64,000 bases of DNA from Mycolicibacterium brisbanense (GTDB taxonomy: Bacteria > Actinomycetota > Actinomycetes > Mycobacteriales > Mycobacteriaceae), in contig NZ_BCSX01000051.1 of the NCBI RefSeq assembly GCF_001570425.1, positions 124,001-188,000 of the forward strand, in the 5' to 3' direction. The notes beneath the pieces were generated by a model, which searched no databases, was not told the DNA's origin, and was given only the letters and a program-made list of their open reading frames with translations. The position numbers were made by a program, and so were the translations under genes. The number at the start of each line of letters is the position of its first letter. The stretch's first letter is position 1. This document shows, one piece after another, positions 17,535-28,668 of this stretch.

Positions 17535-19475
17535 GTGCAAACAAGCCAGAAGCGCCCGCGGGCGATGAGCGCCGCGGTGGCGATCACCGCCGCGCTGGCC
17601 GGCCTGGTCACTTACGGCCTGACCGGACGGGCGGGCGTCTATGCGGCCACGGGCGACTCCTACCCCGGGGCGCTGACGGCGGCGGCGCTACCGGTCGGAC
17701 AGTTCGTCGCCACGCTGTGCGGCGCCGCGTGTCTGGGCGGCCTGCTCTACGTCATGACCACCGCCCGGCCTGACACCGCCGGGGTGATCGACGAACGAGC
17801 GTTCCGGGTGCACGTGGTCGTCGAGCGCGCCGCGGCGATCTGGGCGGTGACGGCGCTGCTGATGGTGGCGGTGTCGGCGGCCAGCGCCGCCGGTGCCGAC
17901 GCGGTACGACTGCTGTTGAGCGGAGCCGTGATTCCGGCGGTCGCGGCTTCGGAGACCTCCAGGGCGTGGATCGTGGTGGCCGCCGCGGCAGCTGTCGTGG
18001 CAGTCGCCGCACGCTTGTCGGTCAAGTGGATCACCCACGTGGTGCTGCTGGTGCCCACCGTCGTGGCCGTGGTCGCGGTGGCGGTCAGTGGCAACGCCGG
18101 TCAGGGACCCGACCACGATTACGCGACGAGCGCAGCGATCATGTTCGTCGTCGCACTGGCTACGCTGGCCGGCTTCAAGCTCGCGGCGGTCGCAGCGCCG
18201 CCCGCCCCCGAGGCCGCGCGTCGGGTGCTGCTGATCGAAACGCTCAGTGGCGCGGTCGCACTCGGCTACGGCGCGATCCTGCTGACCCTGCTCGCAGGCT
18301 CGGCGCTGCCGACCGGCACCGGCTACGGCAGAGCCGGGCTGGGCGCCGGGGTCCTCCTGCTCGCCGTGTGGCTGGGTGACGTCATCACCGTGTGGCGCCG
18401 TGACTTGCCGCGCGCGAAGCGCGTCATCGACGTGGTCGCCGTGATCGGGGTGATGGCCCTGGTCGCCGCGATGGCCACCCAGCCCGCGCCGCGGCTGCTG
18501 GCGCACCGATTCACCGCGTGGGACGTGTTTCTCGGGTACGAACTGCCCGAGCCGCCGAGCGTGCTGACGCTGTTGACCGCCTGGCGGTTCGACACCTTCA
18601 TCGGCGTGGGTGCGATCGTCCTGGCGGGGCTGTACCTCGCCGGCTACCTGCGGCTGCGCCGGCGCGGGGACAGCTGGGCGGCCGGACGACTCGTGGCGTG
18701 GCTGGCCGGGTGTGCGCTGCTGGTCTTCACCACCGGTTCCGGTGTGCGGGCGTACGGGTCGGCGATGTTCAGCGTGCACATGGCCGAACACATGATCCTG
18801 AACATGTTCATCCCGGTGCTGCTCGTGCTCGGCGGCCCGGTGACCCTGGCGCTGCGTGCACTGCCCGCCGCCGGTGACAGCCGGCCACCCGGGCCCCGCG
18901 AATGGCTGCTGTGGCTCGTGCACTCGAAAGTCACGGCGTTCCTGGCGAATCCGATAATCGCGTTCATCCTGTTCGTGGCGTCGCTGTACATCGTCTACTT
19001 CACGCCGATCTTCAACACGCTGGCGCGGTATCACTGGGGCCACGAACTGATGAGCCTGCACTTCCTGCTCGTCGGCTATCTCTTCTACTGGGGCATCATC
19101 GGTATCGACCCCGGCCCGCGGAAGCTGCCGTTCCTGGGCCGGCTCGGACTGCTCTTCGCCGTGATGCCGTTTCACGCCTTCTTCGGCATCGCGACCATGA
19201 CCATGACCTCGGTGATGGGCGGACCGTTCTACCGCAACGTGGGCCTGCCGTGGCTGGGCAGCATCGAGGACGACCAGCATCTGGGCGGTGCAATCGCCTG
19301 GGGCTCAAGTGAACTGCCCGTCATCATCGTCGTCGTCGCCCTGGTCGCGCAGTGGGCGCGCCAGGACCGCCGGGCGGCGTCCCGCTCGGATCGCCACGCC
19401 GACTCCGCCTACGCCGACGACGAGCTGGACGCCTACAACGCGATGCTGCGGGAGTTGTCCCGCGATCGGCGGTGA
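17535..19475 (+). CDS. CopD / CtaG fusion membrane protein
   Basis: 646 residues, about 15 hydrophobic segments. The N-terminal half (about 1-330) resembles copper-resistance CopD. The C-terminal half (about 340-630) is Caa3-type Cta[55 protein letters not shown] and [10 protein letters not shown] carry the conserved His residues. Proteins of this fused form (Rv0102-like) are proposed to handle copper for cytochrome oxidase assembly. GTG start at 17535, divergent from the PepSY gene. This may be an additional copy to the Rv0102 orthologue elsewhere (not verifiable here). Confidence 0.9.
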   Translation: MQTSQKRPRAMSAAVAITAALAGLVTYGLTGRAGVYAATGDSYPGALTAAALPVGQFVATLCGAACLGGLLYVMTTARPDTAGVIDERAFRVHVVVERAAAIWAVTALLMVAVSAASAAGADAVRLLLSGAVIPAVAASETSRAWIVVAAAAAVVAVAARLSVKWITHVVLLVPTVVAVVAVAVSGNAGQGPDHDYATSAAIMFVVALATLAGFKLAAVAAPPAPEAARRVLLIETLSGAVALGYGAILLTLLAGSALPTGTGYGRAGLGAGVLLLAVWLGDVITVWRRDLPRAKRVIDVVAVIGVMALVAAMATQPAPRLLAHRFTAWDVFLGYELPEPPSVLTLLTAWRFDTFIGVGAIVLAGLYLAGYLRLRRRGDSWAAGRLVAWLAGCALLVFTTGSGVRAYGSAMFSVHMAEHMILNMFIPVLLVLGGPVTLALRALPAAGDSRPPGPREWLLWLVHSKVTAFLANPIIAFILFVASLYIVYFTPIFNTLARYHWGHELMSLHFLLVGYLFYWGIIGIDPGPRKLPFLGRLGLLFAVMPFHAFFGIATMTMTSVMGGPFYRNVGLPWLGSIEDDQHLGGAIAWGSSELPVIIVVVALVAQWARQDRRAASRSDRHADSAYADDELDAYNAMLRELSRDRR

Positions 19476-19552
19476 TCAGTTCCCGGGAACCACAGGGGGC
19501 TTCGGCGCGACCAGATATGCGGACGACGAAACCGGGTGAAGGAGGATCAGCG

Positions 19553-20008
19553 GTGACGGGCGACGCATTCACGGACACCCTGCGCACGATCGAAGGCCGC
19601 GTGCTCGACGAGGTGTGGCTCGGGCGGTGGCGGCTCACCGGCGGTGTCGTGGCTGTGCTGGTCCTCGCGGTCGGCGCGGTGGCGTGGTGGTGCGTCGCGG
19701 ATACCGGTGCGGCACAGGGCATCCCGGCGGTGAGCCTGGCGATGTTCGCGCTCGCAGGCGGTGCATCCGCTGCGGCGCTGGCCCGGCGGCGTTACCGCTG
19801 GTGCTGTGCCGCGGCGTATTTCAGCGGGTTGGCCACCGTCATCGGCGTGGGCGCACTGTGGTGGCTGCGCACCGGGCACCACGCCACCGGGCTGGCTTGG
19901 TTGGTGGCAGCGGATCTTGCCGTGACGGCACTGGCAGGCCAGTGGCTGACGCTCGTCTTCACGCCCATCGAACGCTCCCAGCCGGACATGCGCGGTGGTG
20001 GTCGATGA
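19553..20008 (+). CDS. Small membrane protein of the copper/redox cluster
   Basis: 151 residues with about four transmembrane segments after a short soluble N terminus (VTGDAFTDTLRTIEGRVLDE). Two Trp-Trp pairs and WCC are visible, but no recognised motif. GTG at 19553 has a very good GAAGGAGGAT 5-6 nt upstream. It lies 77 nt after the CopD-CtaG gene on the same strand and is probably co-transcribed. Function unknown; by context a membrane accessory for copper or oxidase assembly. Confidence 0.72.
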   Translation: MTGDAFTDTLRTIEGRVLDEVWLGRWRLTGGVVAVLVLAVGAVAWWCVADTGAAQGIPAVSLAMFALAGGASAAALARRRYRWCCAAAYFSGLATVIGVGALWWLRTGHHATGLAWLVAADLAVTALAGQWLTLVFTPIERSQPDMRGGGR

Positions 20009-20087
20009 GGGGCTCAGCCCTATCGCGGGTGTGAATCCTCAGCGATTGTGCGGCCGATTTTTCGCAGACGGTTCACGCTCGCGGTAG

Positions 20088-22319
20088 CTAACGCCCGAAA
20101 TTGCGCAACCGCAAGCTGTTCGACACCACGAAGAACGACGAGAATGCCATCGCCGCACCGGCGATCAGCGGGTTGAGCAACCCGGCCGCGGCGATGGGGA
20201 TGGCCGCCACGTTGTAGCCGAACGCCCACACCATGTTGACCCTGATGGTGCGCATGGTCGACGCGGCCAGATCCAGCGCGAGCGGGACGACATCGAGGTT
20301 GTCGCGGACCAGGATGATGTCGGCCGCGCCGATCGCCACGTCGGTGCCCCGCCCGATGGCCATGCCGAGATCGGCGCACGCCAGCGCGGGGCCGTCGTTG
20401 ATCCCGTCGCCGACCATCGCCACGACGCGGCCGCGGTCGCGCAGCTGCTCGATGACGTCGACCTTGCCCTCGGGCAGTACATCGGCGATCACCTCGTCGA
20501 TGCCGACACGGTCGGCGACCGCGGCGGCCGACGCCGGATTGTCCCCGGTGAGCAGCACTGTGCGCAGTCCGCGGCGGTGCAGCGCGGCGACGGCATCGGC
20601 CGCGGAGTCCTTGACGGCGTCGGACACCGCGATGACCCCACACGCCTCGCCGTCGACTTCGACGTACACCACGGTGTCGCCCCGGGATTCGGCGCTGCGG
20701 CGGCCCGCGATCAGCGTCGGCGAATCACAGTGCGGGGCGATCCAGGACGGTTTGCCCACCCGCACGGCCCGGCCGGTCACGGTGCCGCTGACACCGCGGC
20801 CCGGCACCGCGCGGAAATCCTGCACGGGTTCGCCGCGGCCACCGGCGGTCGCGATGGCCAGTCCCACGGCATGTTCGGATGCCGACTCCACGGCCGCGGC
20901 CAGGGCGAGCACGTCCTCGGGCCGCCAGCCCGACACCGCGACGACCGTGTTGACACTGAGCCGTCCCGTCGTCAGGGTGCCGGTCTTGTCGAAGACGACG
21001 GTGTCCACCGCCCGGGTCGCCTCCAGCGACTGGTGGCCTTTGAGGAAGATGCCGAGTTGGGCGCCGCGGCCGGACGCCACCATCATGGCCGTCGGCGTCG
21101 CCAGGCCCAGCGCGCACGGGCAGGCGATGACCAGCACGGCCAGCGCCGCGGAGAACGCGCGGTCGGGGCCGCCGCCGGCGAGCAGCCATGCCGTGGCCGT
21201 CAGCGCGGACAGCACGAACACCGCGGGCACGAACACCGATGCGACCCGGTCGGCGAGGCGTTGTGCGTTGGCCTTCTGCGTCTGGGCGTCCTCGACGAGC
21301 CGCACCATCCCGGCGAAACGGGTGTCGGCGCCCACCGCGGCGGCCTCGACGATCAACCGGCCGTCGAGCACCACCGTGCCGCCGATGACGTTCGCGCCTG
21401 CCTCGGCGCGCACCGGTCGGGCCTCACCCGTCATCGCGCTCATGTCGACGGCGGCCGAGCCCTCGATCACCAGGCCGTCAGCGGCGATCGTCTGGCCCGG
21501 GCGCACGACGAACCGCTGCTGCTCCTTGAGTTCGTCGGCCGGGATGAGCATCTCCGAACCGTCGGCCAGCAGCACGGTGACGTCCTTGGCCGACAACGCG
21601 GCCAGCGCACGCAGCGCCCCGCCCGCCTTCGATTTGGCCCGCGCCTCGAAGTAACGCCCGGCCAGCACGAACACCGTCACCCCGGCAGCCACCTCGAAGT
21701 AGATGGCGTCGCTGCCCAGCAGGGCCTGCCAGATGCCTCGGCGATCGGTGGTGTGGTGCGTGCCGAACAGCGTGTAGAGCGACCAGATGGTGGCGGCGGT
21801 GATGCCGACCGAGATGAGCGTCTCCATCGAGGCGCTGCCGTGACGCGCGTTGCGCAGCGCGACGCGGTGAAACGGCCACGCCGCCCACGTCACCACCGGC
21901 AGCGCCAGCGCGGTCAGCACCCACGTCCAGCCGGTGAAGCGCGTGCTCGGCACCACGGCGAACATCACCGAAAGATCGGCCAGCGGCACGAACAACACGG
22001 CTGCGACGGCCAACCGGATCAGCAGGCTGTGCGCGTGATCGGCGTCGGGGTCCCCGCCCTCGTCCACGCCCGCCTTGCGGGGTTCGGCTTCGTATCCCGT
22101 CCGCTGCACGACCTCGCACAGCTCCTGCGGGCCGGTCTGCTCATCGGCATCGATGGTCGCGACCCGGGTGGCGAAATTCACCGAGGCCCGCACACCGGGC
22201 AGCTTGTTCAGCGCCTTTTCCACGCGGTTGGCGCACGCGGCGCAGGACATCCCGCTGACGTCCAGTTGGATCCGCCGCGCGCCCACCGCGTCGTCGCATA
22301 CCGCTGCCGAGCTCGACAT
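20088..22319 (-). CDS. Copper-translocating P1B-type ATPase
   Basis: 743-residue ion pump exporting Cu+ from the cytosol. An N-terminal heavy-metal-associated domain has [15 protein letters not shown] (C26xxC29). Membrane helices follow, then the actuator loop (AMTGEARPV), the metal-site motif [10 protein letters not shown], the phosphorylation motif DKTGTLT, and [11 protein letters not shown] near the C terminus. ATG at 22319 is preceded by AAGGAGGT 10 nt away. It is divergent from the SigC-like gene at 22431. Similar mycobacterial pumps are CtpV/CtpA/CtpB; which orthologue this is needs a tree. Confidence 0.94.
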   Translation of the reverse strand: MSSSAAVCDDAVGARRIQLDVSGMSCAACANRVEKALNKLPGVRASVNFATRVATIDADEQTGPQELCEVVQRTGYEAEPRKAGVDEGGDPDADHAHSLLIRLAVAAVLFVPLADLSVMFAVVPSTRFTGWTWVLTALALPVVTWAAWPFHRVALRNARHGSASMETLISVGITAATIWSLYTLFGTHHTTDRRGIWQALLGSDAIYFEVAAGVTVFVLAGRYFEARAKSKAGGALRALAALSAKDVTVLLADGSEMLIPADELKEQQRFVVRPGQTIAADGLVIEGSAAVDMSAMTGEARPVRAEAGANVIGGTVVLDGRLIVEAAAVGADTRFAGMVRLVEDAQTQKANAQRLADRVASVFVPAVFVLSALTATAWLLAGGGPDRAFSAALAVLVIACPCALGLATPTAMMVASGRGAQLGIFLKGHQSLEATRAVDTVVFDKTGTLTTGRLSVNTVVAVSGWRPEDVLALAAAVESASEHAVGLAIATAGGRGEPVQDFRAVPGRGVSGTVTGRAVRVGKPSWIAPHCDSPTLIAGRRSAESRGDTVVYVEVDGEACGVIAVSDAVKDSAADAVAALHRRGLRTVLLTGDNPASAAAVADRVGIDEVIADVLPEGKVDVIEQLRDRGRVVAMVGDGINDGPALACADLGMAIGRGTDVAIGAADIILVRDNLDVVPLALDLAASTMRTIRVNMVWAFGYNVAAIPIAAAGLLNPLIAGAAMAFSSFFVVSNSLRLRNFGR

Positions 22320-22430
22320 CGTGTCGCTTACCTCCTTGAAGACCTGGGCCGCCGGACTTTGCCCATGCGTCTACTGGTCGGTGCAACGCGGCGAAAAGTT
22401 CCCGGGCGCGATGGCCTAGGGTGACTAGCC

Positions 22431-22982
22431 GTGGCGACAGGTGACGACGACCAAATTACCCACCTCGCCAAATCCGCAGGCCGAGGCGACCAGGCTGCGC
22501 TGTCCCAGTTCATCGAGGCCACCCAGCGCGACGTCTGGCGCACGGTGGCCTACCTGGCGGACCCCGGCAGCGCCGACGATCTGACCCAGGAGACGTTCCT
22601 GCGGGCCATCCGCTCGCTGCCGCGATTCAGCGGCCGGTCCAGTGCCCGCACGTGGCTGCTGTCGATCGCCCGGCGGGTGGTGGTGGACCAGATCCGGTAC
22701 AACACCAGCCGGCCGCGCACCGTGCACGTGATCGAACTCGACGATGTCACCGGGCCCGCAGCGCGTGGCGCGCGGATCGAGAACATGGTCGAGATCCGGC
22801 TGCTGCTGGCGGATCTGGACGCCGACCGCCGGGAAGCGCTGATCCTCACCCAGGTGATCGGGATGTCCTACGCCGAGGCCGCCGAGGTGTGTGGCTGCCC
22901 GGTCGGCACGATCCGGTCGCGGGTGGCGCGCGCCCGCGACGATCTGATGCGTGCCGCGAATGCCGACGACCGTGCCGGATAG
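22431..22982 (+). CDS. sigC: SigC-like ECF RNA polymerase sigma factor
   Basis: 183 residues. Region 2 has SADDLTQETFLRAIRSLPRFSGRSSARTWLL and region 4 has LTQVIGMSYAEAAEVCGCPVGTIRSRVARARD, both close to mycobacterial SigC. GTG start at 22431, divergent from the Cu-ATPase by 111 bp, and 13 nt upstream of tmk. In M. tuberculosis SigC has been linked to copper acquisition, which fits the neighbours (family knowledge). No anti-sigma factor is adjacent; a ZAS protein lies at 12915. The sigC symbol is a similarity call. Confidence 0.82.
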   Translation: MATGDDDQITHLAKSAGRGDQAALSQFIEATQRDVWRTVAYLADPGSADDLTQETFLRAIRSLPRFSGRSSARTWLLSIARRVVVDQIRYNTSRPRTVHVIELDDVTGPAARGARIENMVEIRLLLADLDADRREALILTQVIGMSYAEAAEVCGCPVGTIRSRVARARDDLMRAANADDRAG

Positions 22983-22995
22983 TTAGGCTCGCGGC

Positions 22996-23622
22996 GTGCT
23001 GATCGCGATCGAGGGCGTCGACGGCGCCGGCAAACGCACTCTGACCAACGGGCTGCGGGCGGCGTTCGAGTCTGCGCACAAGTCCGTCGGCACTCTGGCG
23101 TTTCCGCGCTACCACCATTCCGTGCCCGCCGACCTGGCCGCCGAAGCGCTGCACGGCGCGCACGGCGACCTCGCCGAGTCGGTGCATGCCATGGCGGTGC
23201 TGTTCGCGTTGGACCGTGCCGGTGCGCGCGAGGAGATCGAGCATCTGTGCGCCGCCTACGACGTCGTCATCCTCGACCGCTACGTGGCCTCCAACGCCGC
23301 CTACAGCGCGGCGCGGCTGCATCAGGGCGCCGACGGCGACGTGGTGTCCTGGGTGCGTGAACTGGAGTACGACCGGTTGAAGCTGCCGCACCCGGACTGG
23401 CAGGTGTTGCTCGACGTGCCCACCGAGCTGGCCGCGGAGCGCGCCGAGCACCGGGCCAACACCGAGGCCGACCGCGCCAAGGACGCCTACGAGCGCGACG
23501 GCGGGCTGCAACGGCACACGGGCGAGGTGTACGCCGGGCTGGCCGCTGCCGACTGGTGCGGGCGATGGGCGCTGGCGGGCCCCGACGTGGACCCGGCCGC
23601 GCTGGCTCTGCGGTTCGGCTGA
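22996..23622 (+). CDS. tmk: Thymidylate kinase
   Basis: Cytosolic dTMP kinase, 208 residues, forming dTDP for DNA synthesis. P-loop IEGVDGAGKRT at residues 4-14, DRYVASNAAY for the substrate/Mg region, and an Arg-rich LID segment near 150. GTG start at 22996. In mycobacteria tmk lies directly before mtrA, as here. Confidence 0.96.
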   Translation: MLIAIEGVDGAGKRTLTNGLRAAFESAHKSVGTLAFPRYHHSVPADLAAEALHGAHGDLAESVHAMAVLFALDRAGAREEIEHLCAAYDVVILDRYVASNAAYSAARLHQGADGDVVSWVRELEYDRLKLPHPDWQVLLDVPTELAAERAEHRANTEADRAKDAYERDGGLQRHTGEVYAGLAAADWCGRWALAGPDVDPAALALRFG

Positions 23623-23659
23623 GCCGGATGCCGGTTGCGCGAAACTGACCTTTCTGCGA

Positions 23660-23705
23660 CTCGAGGACCCCTGCGGACGACAAAATCGTCGGTTTCGGGG
23701 CTCGG
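23660..23705 (+). terminator. Possible stem-loop between tmk and mtrA
   Basis: GACGA (23676-23680) and TCGTC (23686-23690) form a small hairpin nested between CCCC and GGGG tracts. Imperfect. The rest of the 146-bp gap should contain the mtrA promoter, which I cannot place confidently. Confidence 0.3.
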
Positions 23706-23768
23706 CAGCGGGTGGAACCCAAGATCACCGCGTGTGGTACCCGAGTTTTATCGCATTCTGGTGACACC

Positions 23769-24455
23769 ATGGACTCCATGAGGCAAAGGATCCTTGTCGT
23801 AGACGACGACCCATCGCTGGCCGAGATGCTCACCATCGTGTTGCGTGGTGAGGGTTTCGACACCGCGGTCATCGGCGACGGCAGCCAGGCGCTCACCGCC
23901 GTCCGCGAGCTGCGACCGGATCTGGTTCTACTGGACCTGATGTTGCCCGGTATGAACGGCATCGACGTCTGCCGCGTGCTGCGCGCCGATTCCGGTGTAC
24001 CGATCGTCATGCTGACCGCCAAGACCGACACCGTTGACGTGGTGCTCGGACTGGAGTCCGGCGCCGACGACTACGTGATGAAGCCGTTCAAGCCCAAGGA
24101 ATTGGTGGCCCGGGTGCGGGCGCGCTTGCGTCGCAACGAAGATGAACCGGCCGAGCTGCTCTCGATCAGCGACGTCGAGATCGACGTTCCGGCTCACAAG
24201 GTGACCCGCCAAGGCGAACAGATTTCGCTGACACCGCTGGAGTTCGACCTGCTCGTGGCCTTGGCGCGGAAACCGCGGCAGGTGTTTACTCGTGATGTGC
24301 TGCTCGAACAGGTGTGGGGATATCGCCACCCCGCTGACACCCGTTTGGTGAACGTGCATGTCCAGCGGTTGCGGGCCAAGGTCGAGAAAGACCCGGAGAA
24401 CCCGCAGGTGGTGCTGACCGTTCGAGGAGTGGGATACAAGGCCGGACCCCCGTGA
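23769..24455 (+). CDS. mtrA: Two-component response regulator MtrA
   Basis: Essential OmpR-family regulator of cell-cycle and cell-wall genes in actinobacteria. 228 residues from the ATG at 23769 ([15 protein letters not shown]), matching M. tuberculosis MtrA almost residue for residue. Phosphoacceptor D56 in LLDLMLPGM; receiver K in MKPFKPKE; winged-helix DNA-binding domain in the C-terminal 100 residues ending [11 protein letters not shown]. An in-frame extension to 23712 is unlikely. Its stop overlaps the mtrB GTG by 4 nt. Confidence 0.99.
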   Translation: MDSMRQRILVVDDDPSLAEMLTIVLRGEGFDTAVIGDGSQALTAVRELRPDLVLLDLMLPGMNGIDVCRVLRADSGVPIVMLTAKTDTVDVVLGLESGADDYVMKPFKPKELVARVRARLRRNEDEPAELLSISDVEIDVPAHKVTRQGEQISLTPLEFDLLVALARKPRQVFTRDVLLEQVWGYRHPADTRLVNVHVQRLRAKVEKDPENPQVVLTVRGVGYKAGPP

Positions 24456-26098
24456 TCTTTGGTTCCAGACGGCGCATTCGTGGGCGCTGGGGAGGTTCCG
24501 GCCCACTACTGCGCGGATTGGGGACGCTGGGCAGGGCTGTTGGTCTGATTTGGCGCCGCTCGCTGCAGTTGCGGGTGGTGACGCTGACGCTCGGGCTCTC
24601 GCTTGCCGTCATCCTGGTGCTGGGATTCGTGCTGACCAGTCAGATCACTGACCGGATTCTGGAAGTCAAGGTCAAGGCCGCCACTGAAGAGGTCGAGCGC
24701 GCCCGAAACACCGTGAGCGGCATCGTCGGTGGGGAAGAGTCGCGGTCCCTGGACAGCAGCCTGCAGCTGGCTCGCAACACCCTCGTCGACCGCAAGGCCG
24801 ATGTGCGTGGTGACCTCGCAGGCGCGTTCGACGCGGTCCTCGTGGTCCCCGGCGACGGACCCCGCGCGGCCACGTCGGCGGGCCCGGTCGCCCAGGTGCC
24901 CAACGCATTACGTGACTTCGTCAAGGCCGGGCAGGTCAGCTACCAATACACCACGGTCCGCACCGACGGGTTTTCCGGGCCGGCCCTCGTGGTGGGCACC
25001 CCGGCGTCGTCGTCGGTGCCCAATCTTGAGCTGTACCTGATCTTTCCGCTGAACAACGAGGAAAGCACCATCTCGCTGGTGCGCGGCACCATGGCCACCG
25101 GCGGCATCGTGCTGCTCGGGTTGCTGGCGGCCATCGCACTGCTGGTGGCCCGTCAGATCGTGCAGCCGGTGCGGTCGGCGTCGCGCATCGCGGAGCGGTT
25201 CGCGGAGGGCCACCTCACCGAGCGGATGCCCGTGCGCGGCGAGGACGACATGGCCCGCCTCGCGGTGTCGTTCAACGATATGGCCGAGAGCCTGTCCCGG
25301 CAGATTCAGCAGCTCGAGGAATTCGGTAACCTGCAGCGCCGCTTCACCTCTGACGTGAGCCATGAGCTGCGCACCCCGCTCACCACGGTGCGGATGGCGG
25401 CCGATCTGATCTATGACCACAGCGACGATCTCGACCCGGCACTGCGCCGCTCCACCGAGTTGATGGTCAACGAACTCGACCGGTTCGAGACGCTGCTGGC
25501 CGATCTGTTGGAGATCTCGCGCCACGACGCCGGTGTCGCCGAACTGTCGGTCGAGTCGGTGGATCTGCGCAGCACCGTGCGAAGCGCCCTGGACAACGTC
25601 GGGCACCTGGCCGCCGATGCCGCCATCGAACTCGACGTCGACATGCCGGCCACGGAAGTGATCGCCGAGGTGGATCCGCGTCGGGTGGAGCGCATTCTGC
25701 GCAATCTCATCGCCAACGCGATCGACCACGCCGAACACAAGCCGGTGCAGATCCGCATGGCCGCCGACGAGGACACCGTCGCCGTCACCGTCCGTGACTT
25801 CGGTGTCGGGCTGCGCCCCGGCGAGGAGAAGCTGGTGTTCAGCAGATTCTGGCGGTCCGATCCGTCGCGCGTGCGGCGCTCCGGCGGCACCGGCCTGGGC
25901 CTGGCCATCAGCATCGAGGATGCGCGGTTGCACCAGGGCAGGCTCGAGGCGTGGGGCGAGCCGGGTAAGGGCGCCTGCTTCCGGCTGACCCTGCCGCTGG
26001 TCCGTGGGCACAAGGTGACCGCGAGTCCACTGCCGCTCAAACCGATTGAACCGCAACATAACCCGCGTCGGCCGGTCAGGGAAGAGGAGAACGTGTGA
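24452..26098 (+). CDS. mtrB: Sensor histidine kinase MtrB
   Basis: 548-residue membrane kinase of MtrA, localised to septum and poles in mycobacteria. Two TM segments (about 40-62 and 213-233) flank an extracytoplasmic sensor region. HAMP follows (about 234-287), then HisKA with phospho-His H304 in [13 protein letters not shown], and an HATPase domain with [16 protein letters not shown] and [12 protein letters not shown] start in the mtrA stop (GTGA); its stop overlaps lpqB in the same way. Confidence 0.99.
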   Translation: MIFGSRRRIRGRWGGSGPLLRGLGTLGRAVGLIWRRSLQLRVVTLTLGLSLAVILVLGFVLTSQITDRILEVKVKAATEEVERARNTVSGIVGGEESRSLDSSLQLARNTLVDRKADVRGDLAGAFDAVLVVPGDGPRAATSAGPVAQVPNALRDFVKAGQVSYQYTTVRTDGFSGPALVVGTPASSSVPNLELYLIFPLNNEESTISLVRGTMATGGIVLLGLLAAIALLVARQIVQPVRSASRIAERFAEGHLTERMPVRGEDDMARLAVSFNDMAESLSRQIQQLEEFGNLQRRFTSDVSHELRTPLTTVRMAADLIYDHSDDLDPALRRSTELMVNELDRFETLLADLLEISRHDAGVAELSVESVDLRSTVRSALDNVGHLAADAAIELDVDMPATEVIAEVDPRRVERILRNLIANAIDHAEHKPVQIRMAADEDTVAVTVRDFGVGLRPGEEKLVFSRFWRSDPSRVRRSGGTGLGLAISIEDARLHQGRLEAWGEPGKGACFRLTLPLVRGHKVTASPLPLKPIEPQHNPRRPVREEENV

Positions 26099-27855
26099 AG
26101 CGCCTGCTGGCCGCGTCGATCGTCGGCCTGGTGGTGCTCACGTCGGGTTGCGCCGGAATTCCCAACACGTCCTCGCCGCAGGCGATCGGAACCGTCGAGC
26201 GCCCCGCACCGCAGAACCTGCCCAAGCCGTCGCCCGAGATGGATCCCGACGTGTTGCTGCGGGAATTCCTCAAGGCCACGGCCGATCCCGCCAATCGCCA
26301 TCTCGCGGCGCGGCAGTTCCTCACCGAATCGGCGTCGAGCTCGTGGGACGACGCGGGCAGCGCCCTGCTGATCGACCGCGTGGTGTTCGTCGAAACCCGC
26401 AGCTCTGACCGGGTTTCGGTGACCATGCACGCCGACATCCTCGGGTCGTTCTCCGACCTCGGCGTGTTCGAGACGGGGGAGGGCGCGCTGCCCGACCCGG
26501 GACCGATCGAACTGGTCAAGACCAGCGGCGGGTGGCGCATCGACCGGCTGCCCAACGGGGTTTTCCTTGACTGGCAACAGTTTCAGTCGACCTACAAGCG
26601 CAACAACCTGTATTTCGTCGACCCGACCGGCAACACCGTGGTACCGGATCCGCGTTACGTCGCGGTGTCCGACCCCGACCAGCTGGCCACCGAGTTGGTG
26701 ACGAAACTGATCGCCGGCCCGCGCCCGGAGATGGCCAAGTCGGTGCACAACCTGCTCGGCGCTCAGCTGAAACTGCGTGGGCCCGTCACCCGCGCGGACG
26801 GCGGCAAGACCGGCGTGGGCCGCGGCTACGGTGGCGCCCGCATCGACCTGGAGAACCTCTCGGCCGCAGATCCGCACAGCAGGCAGCTGCTGGCCGCACA
26901 GATCATCTGGACCCTGGCGCGAGCGGGTATCAGCGGGCCGTACGTGATCAACGCCGACGGAGCGCCGCTGGACGACCGGTTCGCCGACGGCTGGGAGACC
27001 TCCGACGTCGCCGCCACCGATCCGGGGGCCGCCCCCGGCGCGGCAGCGGGTCTGCACGCGCTGGTGGGCGGGTCGCTCGTCTCGCTGGAGGGCCAGGAGG
27101 CGCCGCGCGTCGCGGGTTCCTTCGGGTTGGCCCCCAACCAGGTCTCGGCCTCGGTGTCGCGCAACGGTCAGGAGGCCGCGTCGGTGGTCGTCGTGCCGCC
27201 GGGCGCTCCCAGCCCCCCCGCCACGCTGTGGATCGGCCCGCTGGGCGGCACCGCGGCGCAGGCCCTGGAAGGCCGGACACTGTCGCGCCCGAGCTGGGCC
27301 TTGGACCAGGCGGTCTGGGTGGTGGTCGACGGCATCAACGTGGTGCGGGCGATCCAGGACGCGTCCGGTGCCCCGGGCCGGATCCCGGTGGACACGACTG
27401 CCGTGGCCACGCGCTATCCGGGCCCGATCGCCGACCTGCAATTGTCCCGCGACGGCACCCGGGCGGCGATGGTCATCAACGGCCAGGTGATCCTGGCCGG
27501 GGTCGAGCAGAACCAGGACGGGCAGTTCCAGCTGACGTACCCGCGCCGGCTCGGCTTCGGGATGGGCAACACCGTGGTGTCGCTGGCCTGGCGGACCGGC
27601 GACGACATCGTGGTCTCCCGCACCGACGCGCAGCATCCGGTGTCCTACGTCAACATCGACGGCGTCAACTCCGACGGCCCGAGCCGCAACCTGGTGATGC
27701 CGGTGACCACCGTCGCGGCCAACCCGTCGACGGTGTATGTGGCCGATCAGCGTGGCGTGCTGCAACTTTCGGCGTCGGCCAGCAATGACAACCCAGGCTG
27801 GTCGGAGGTGCGCCCGTTGATGGTGCCTGGCGCGATGCCGGTGTTGCCGGGCTGA
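26095..27855 (+). CDS. lpqB: Lipoprotein LpqB
   Basis: 586-residue lipoprotein that interacts with MtrB and tunes MtrAB output in mycobacteria. Signal peptide with lipobox (LTSGCAG, Cys19), a GerMN-type domain at about 150-300, and a beta-propeller-like C-terminal half. The ending [12 protein letters not shown] is the family's normal C terminus, so the gene is intact although the next gene's 3' end lies antisense over its last 109 bp. GTG start overlaps the mtrB stop. Confidence 0.98.
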   Translation: MKRLLAASIVGLVVLTSGCAGIPNTSSPQAIGTVERPAPQNLPKPSPEMDPDVLLREFLKATADPANRHLAARQFLTESASSSWDDAGSALLIDRVVFVETRSSDRVSVTMHADILGSFSDLGVFETGEGALPDPGPIELVKTSGGWRIDRLPNGVFLDWQQFQSTYKRNNLYFVDPTGNTVVPDPRYVAVSDPDQLATELVTKLIAGPRPEMAKSVHNLLGAQLKLRGPVTRADGGKTGVGRGYGGARIDLENLSAADPHSRQLLAAQIIWTLARAGISGPYVINADGAPLDDRFADGWETSDVAATDPGAAPGAAAGLHALVGGSLVSLEGQEAPRVAGSFGLAPNQVSASVSRNGQEAASVVVVPPGAPSPPATLWIGPLGGTAAQALEGRTLSRPSWALDQAVWVVVDGINVVRAIQDASGAPGRIPVDTTAVATRYPGPIADLQLSRDGTRAAMVINGQVILAGVEQNQDGQFQLTYPRRLGFGMGNTVVSLAWRTGDDIVVSRTDAQHPVSYVNIDGVNSDGPSRNLVMPVTTVAANPSTVYVADQRGVLQLSASASNDNPGWSEVRPLMVPGAMPVLPG

Positions 27856-28649
27856 CGGCCGAGCATCGCGTCCAGGGCCTGATGCATGTTCTTGCTCGAG
27901 ATGTTGTACAGCCCCTTGTACGGATCGACGATATCGATGATCGCAAAGATCATGCTGCTCAACGTGATCGCCGCCAGGACAACCATGATGACGACAAAAG
28001 GGTCGGCCGGCGTCCGCATTCCGAAGCACGCGAAGATCATCATCAACCACGAGATCAGCGCTCGCAGGAATGCCGGTGGCAGCGAACTCTGCGGGGCCAG
28101 CAGCAGCGACCAACGCGCCCTGGCAAGCTCTTTCAACTGGTCGAAGCAATCGCCCGCCAGCCGTTCGTGCAACGGATCGGCCGGCGCCAATCGGATGATC
28201 CCCAGCTCGATCCGGGAGAGAAGTTCGGTGAGGACCTGCTTTGCGTCGTCTCGGGACAGCCGGCGCACGTCCGGGTACGACACACCGGCCGGAATCGTAT
28301 CTGCCCGCCAGAAATTGGCGATCCCACCGGCGGTGAAGCTCTGGAGCTGTCGCCGCGTCGGTTCCGACTCCGGTCCGTAGTTTCGCAAGGACTGATCCAG
28401 CTGCAGCAGTTGCCCGGCGAACACCGCCCACCGGTGTTCGGTGGCATCGATGAAACTCTTCGTCGAGTTGATGAGCAGGCCGATGACGATGGCAGTGATG
28501 GTCACGAGGAACGAGATCACCAGATTCGTGGAATCGGCCCCGGCCTTCTCGGTGGAATCCCCGAGCAACTGGCACCGTAACAGGAGGCCGGTGGCGGTGC
28601 TGCCGCACAGAAGGGCGAACATGGCCAACGCCCGCAGAAAGCTCGCCAT
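27747..28649 (-). CDS. DUF4239-like membrane protein, 3' end antisense to lpqB
   Basis: 300 residues: hydrophobic segments near 1-24, 42-62 and a hairpin at 195-245 ending in a DPYKGLYNI motif, the pattern of bestrophin-like DUF4239 proteins. Recognisable family sequence stops at about residue 263 (ALDAMLG). The remaining 37 residues, from RQPGNTG onward, are read from the antisense strand of the lpqB end because no stop occurs at the junction. Last gene of the minus-strand block, 19 nt after the CMD gene. Possibly an anion channel-like protein; function unknown. Confidence 0.7.
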   Translation of the reverse strand: MASFLRALAMFALLCGSTATGLLLRCQLLGDSTEKAGADSTNLVISFLVTITAIVIGLLINSTKSFIDATEHRWAVFAGQLLQLDQSLRNYGPESEPTRRQLQSFTAGGIANFWRADTIPAGVSYPDVRRLSRDDAKQVLTELLSRIELGIIRLAPADPLHERLAGDCFDQLKELARARWSLLLAPQSSLPPAFLRALISWLMMIFACFGMRTPADPFVVIMVVLAAITLSSMIFAIIDIVDPYKGLYNISSKNMHQALDAMLGRQPGNTGIAPGTINGRTSDQPGLSLLADAESCSTPR

Positions 28650-28668
28650 CGTGGTGTCACCGCACCGC

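Noticed and set aside
25411-28608. 1065-codon open frame on the minus strand
   Set aside because: It is antisense to mtrB and lpqB, both certain genes; long antisense frames are common in high-GC DNA and its protein has no recognisable domain.
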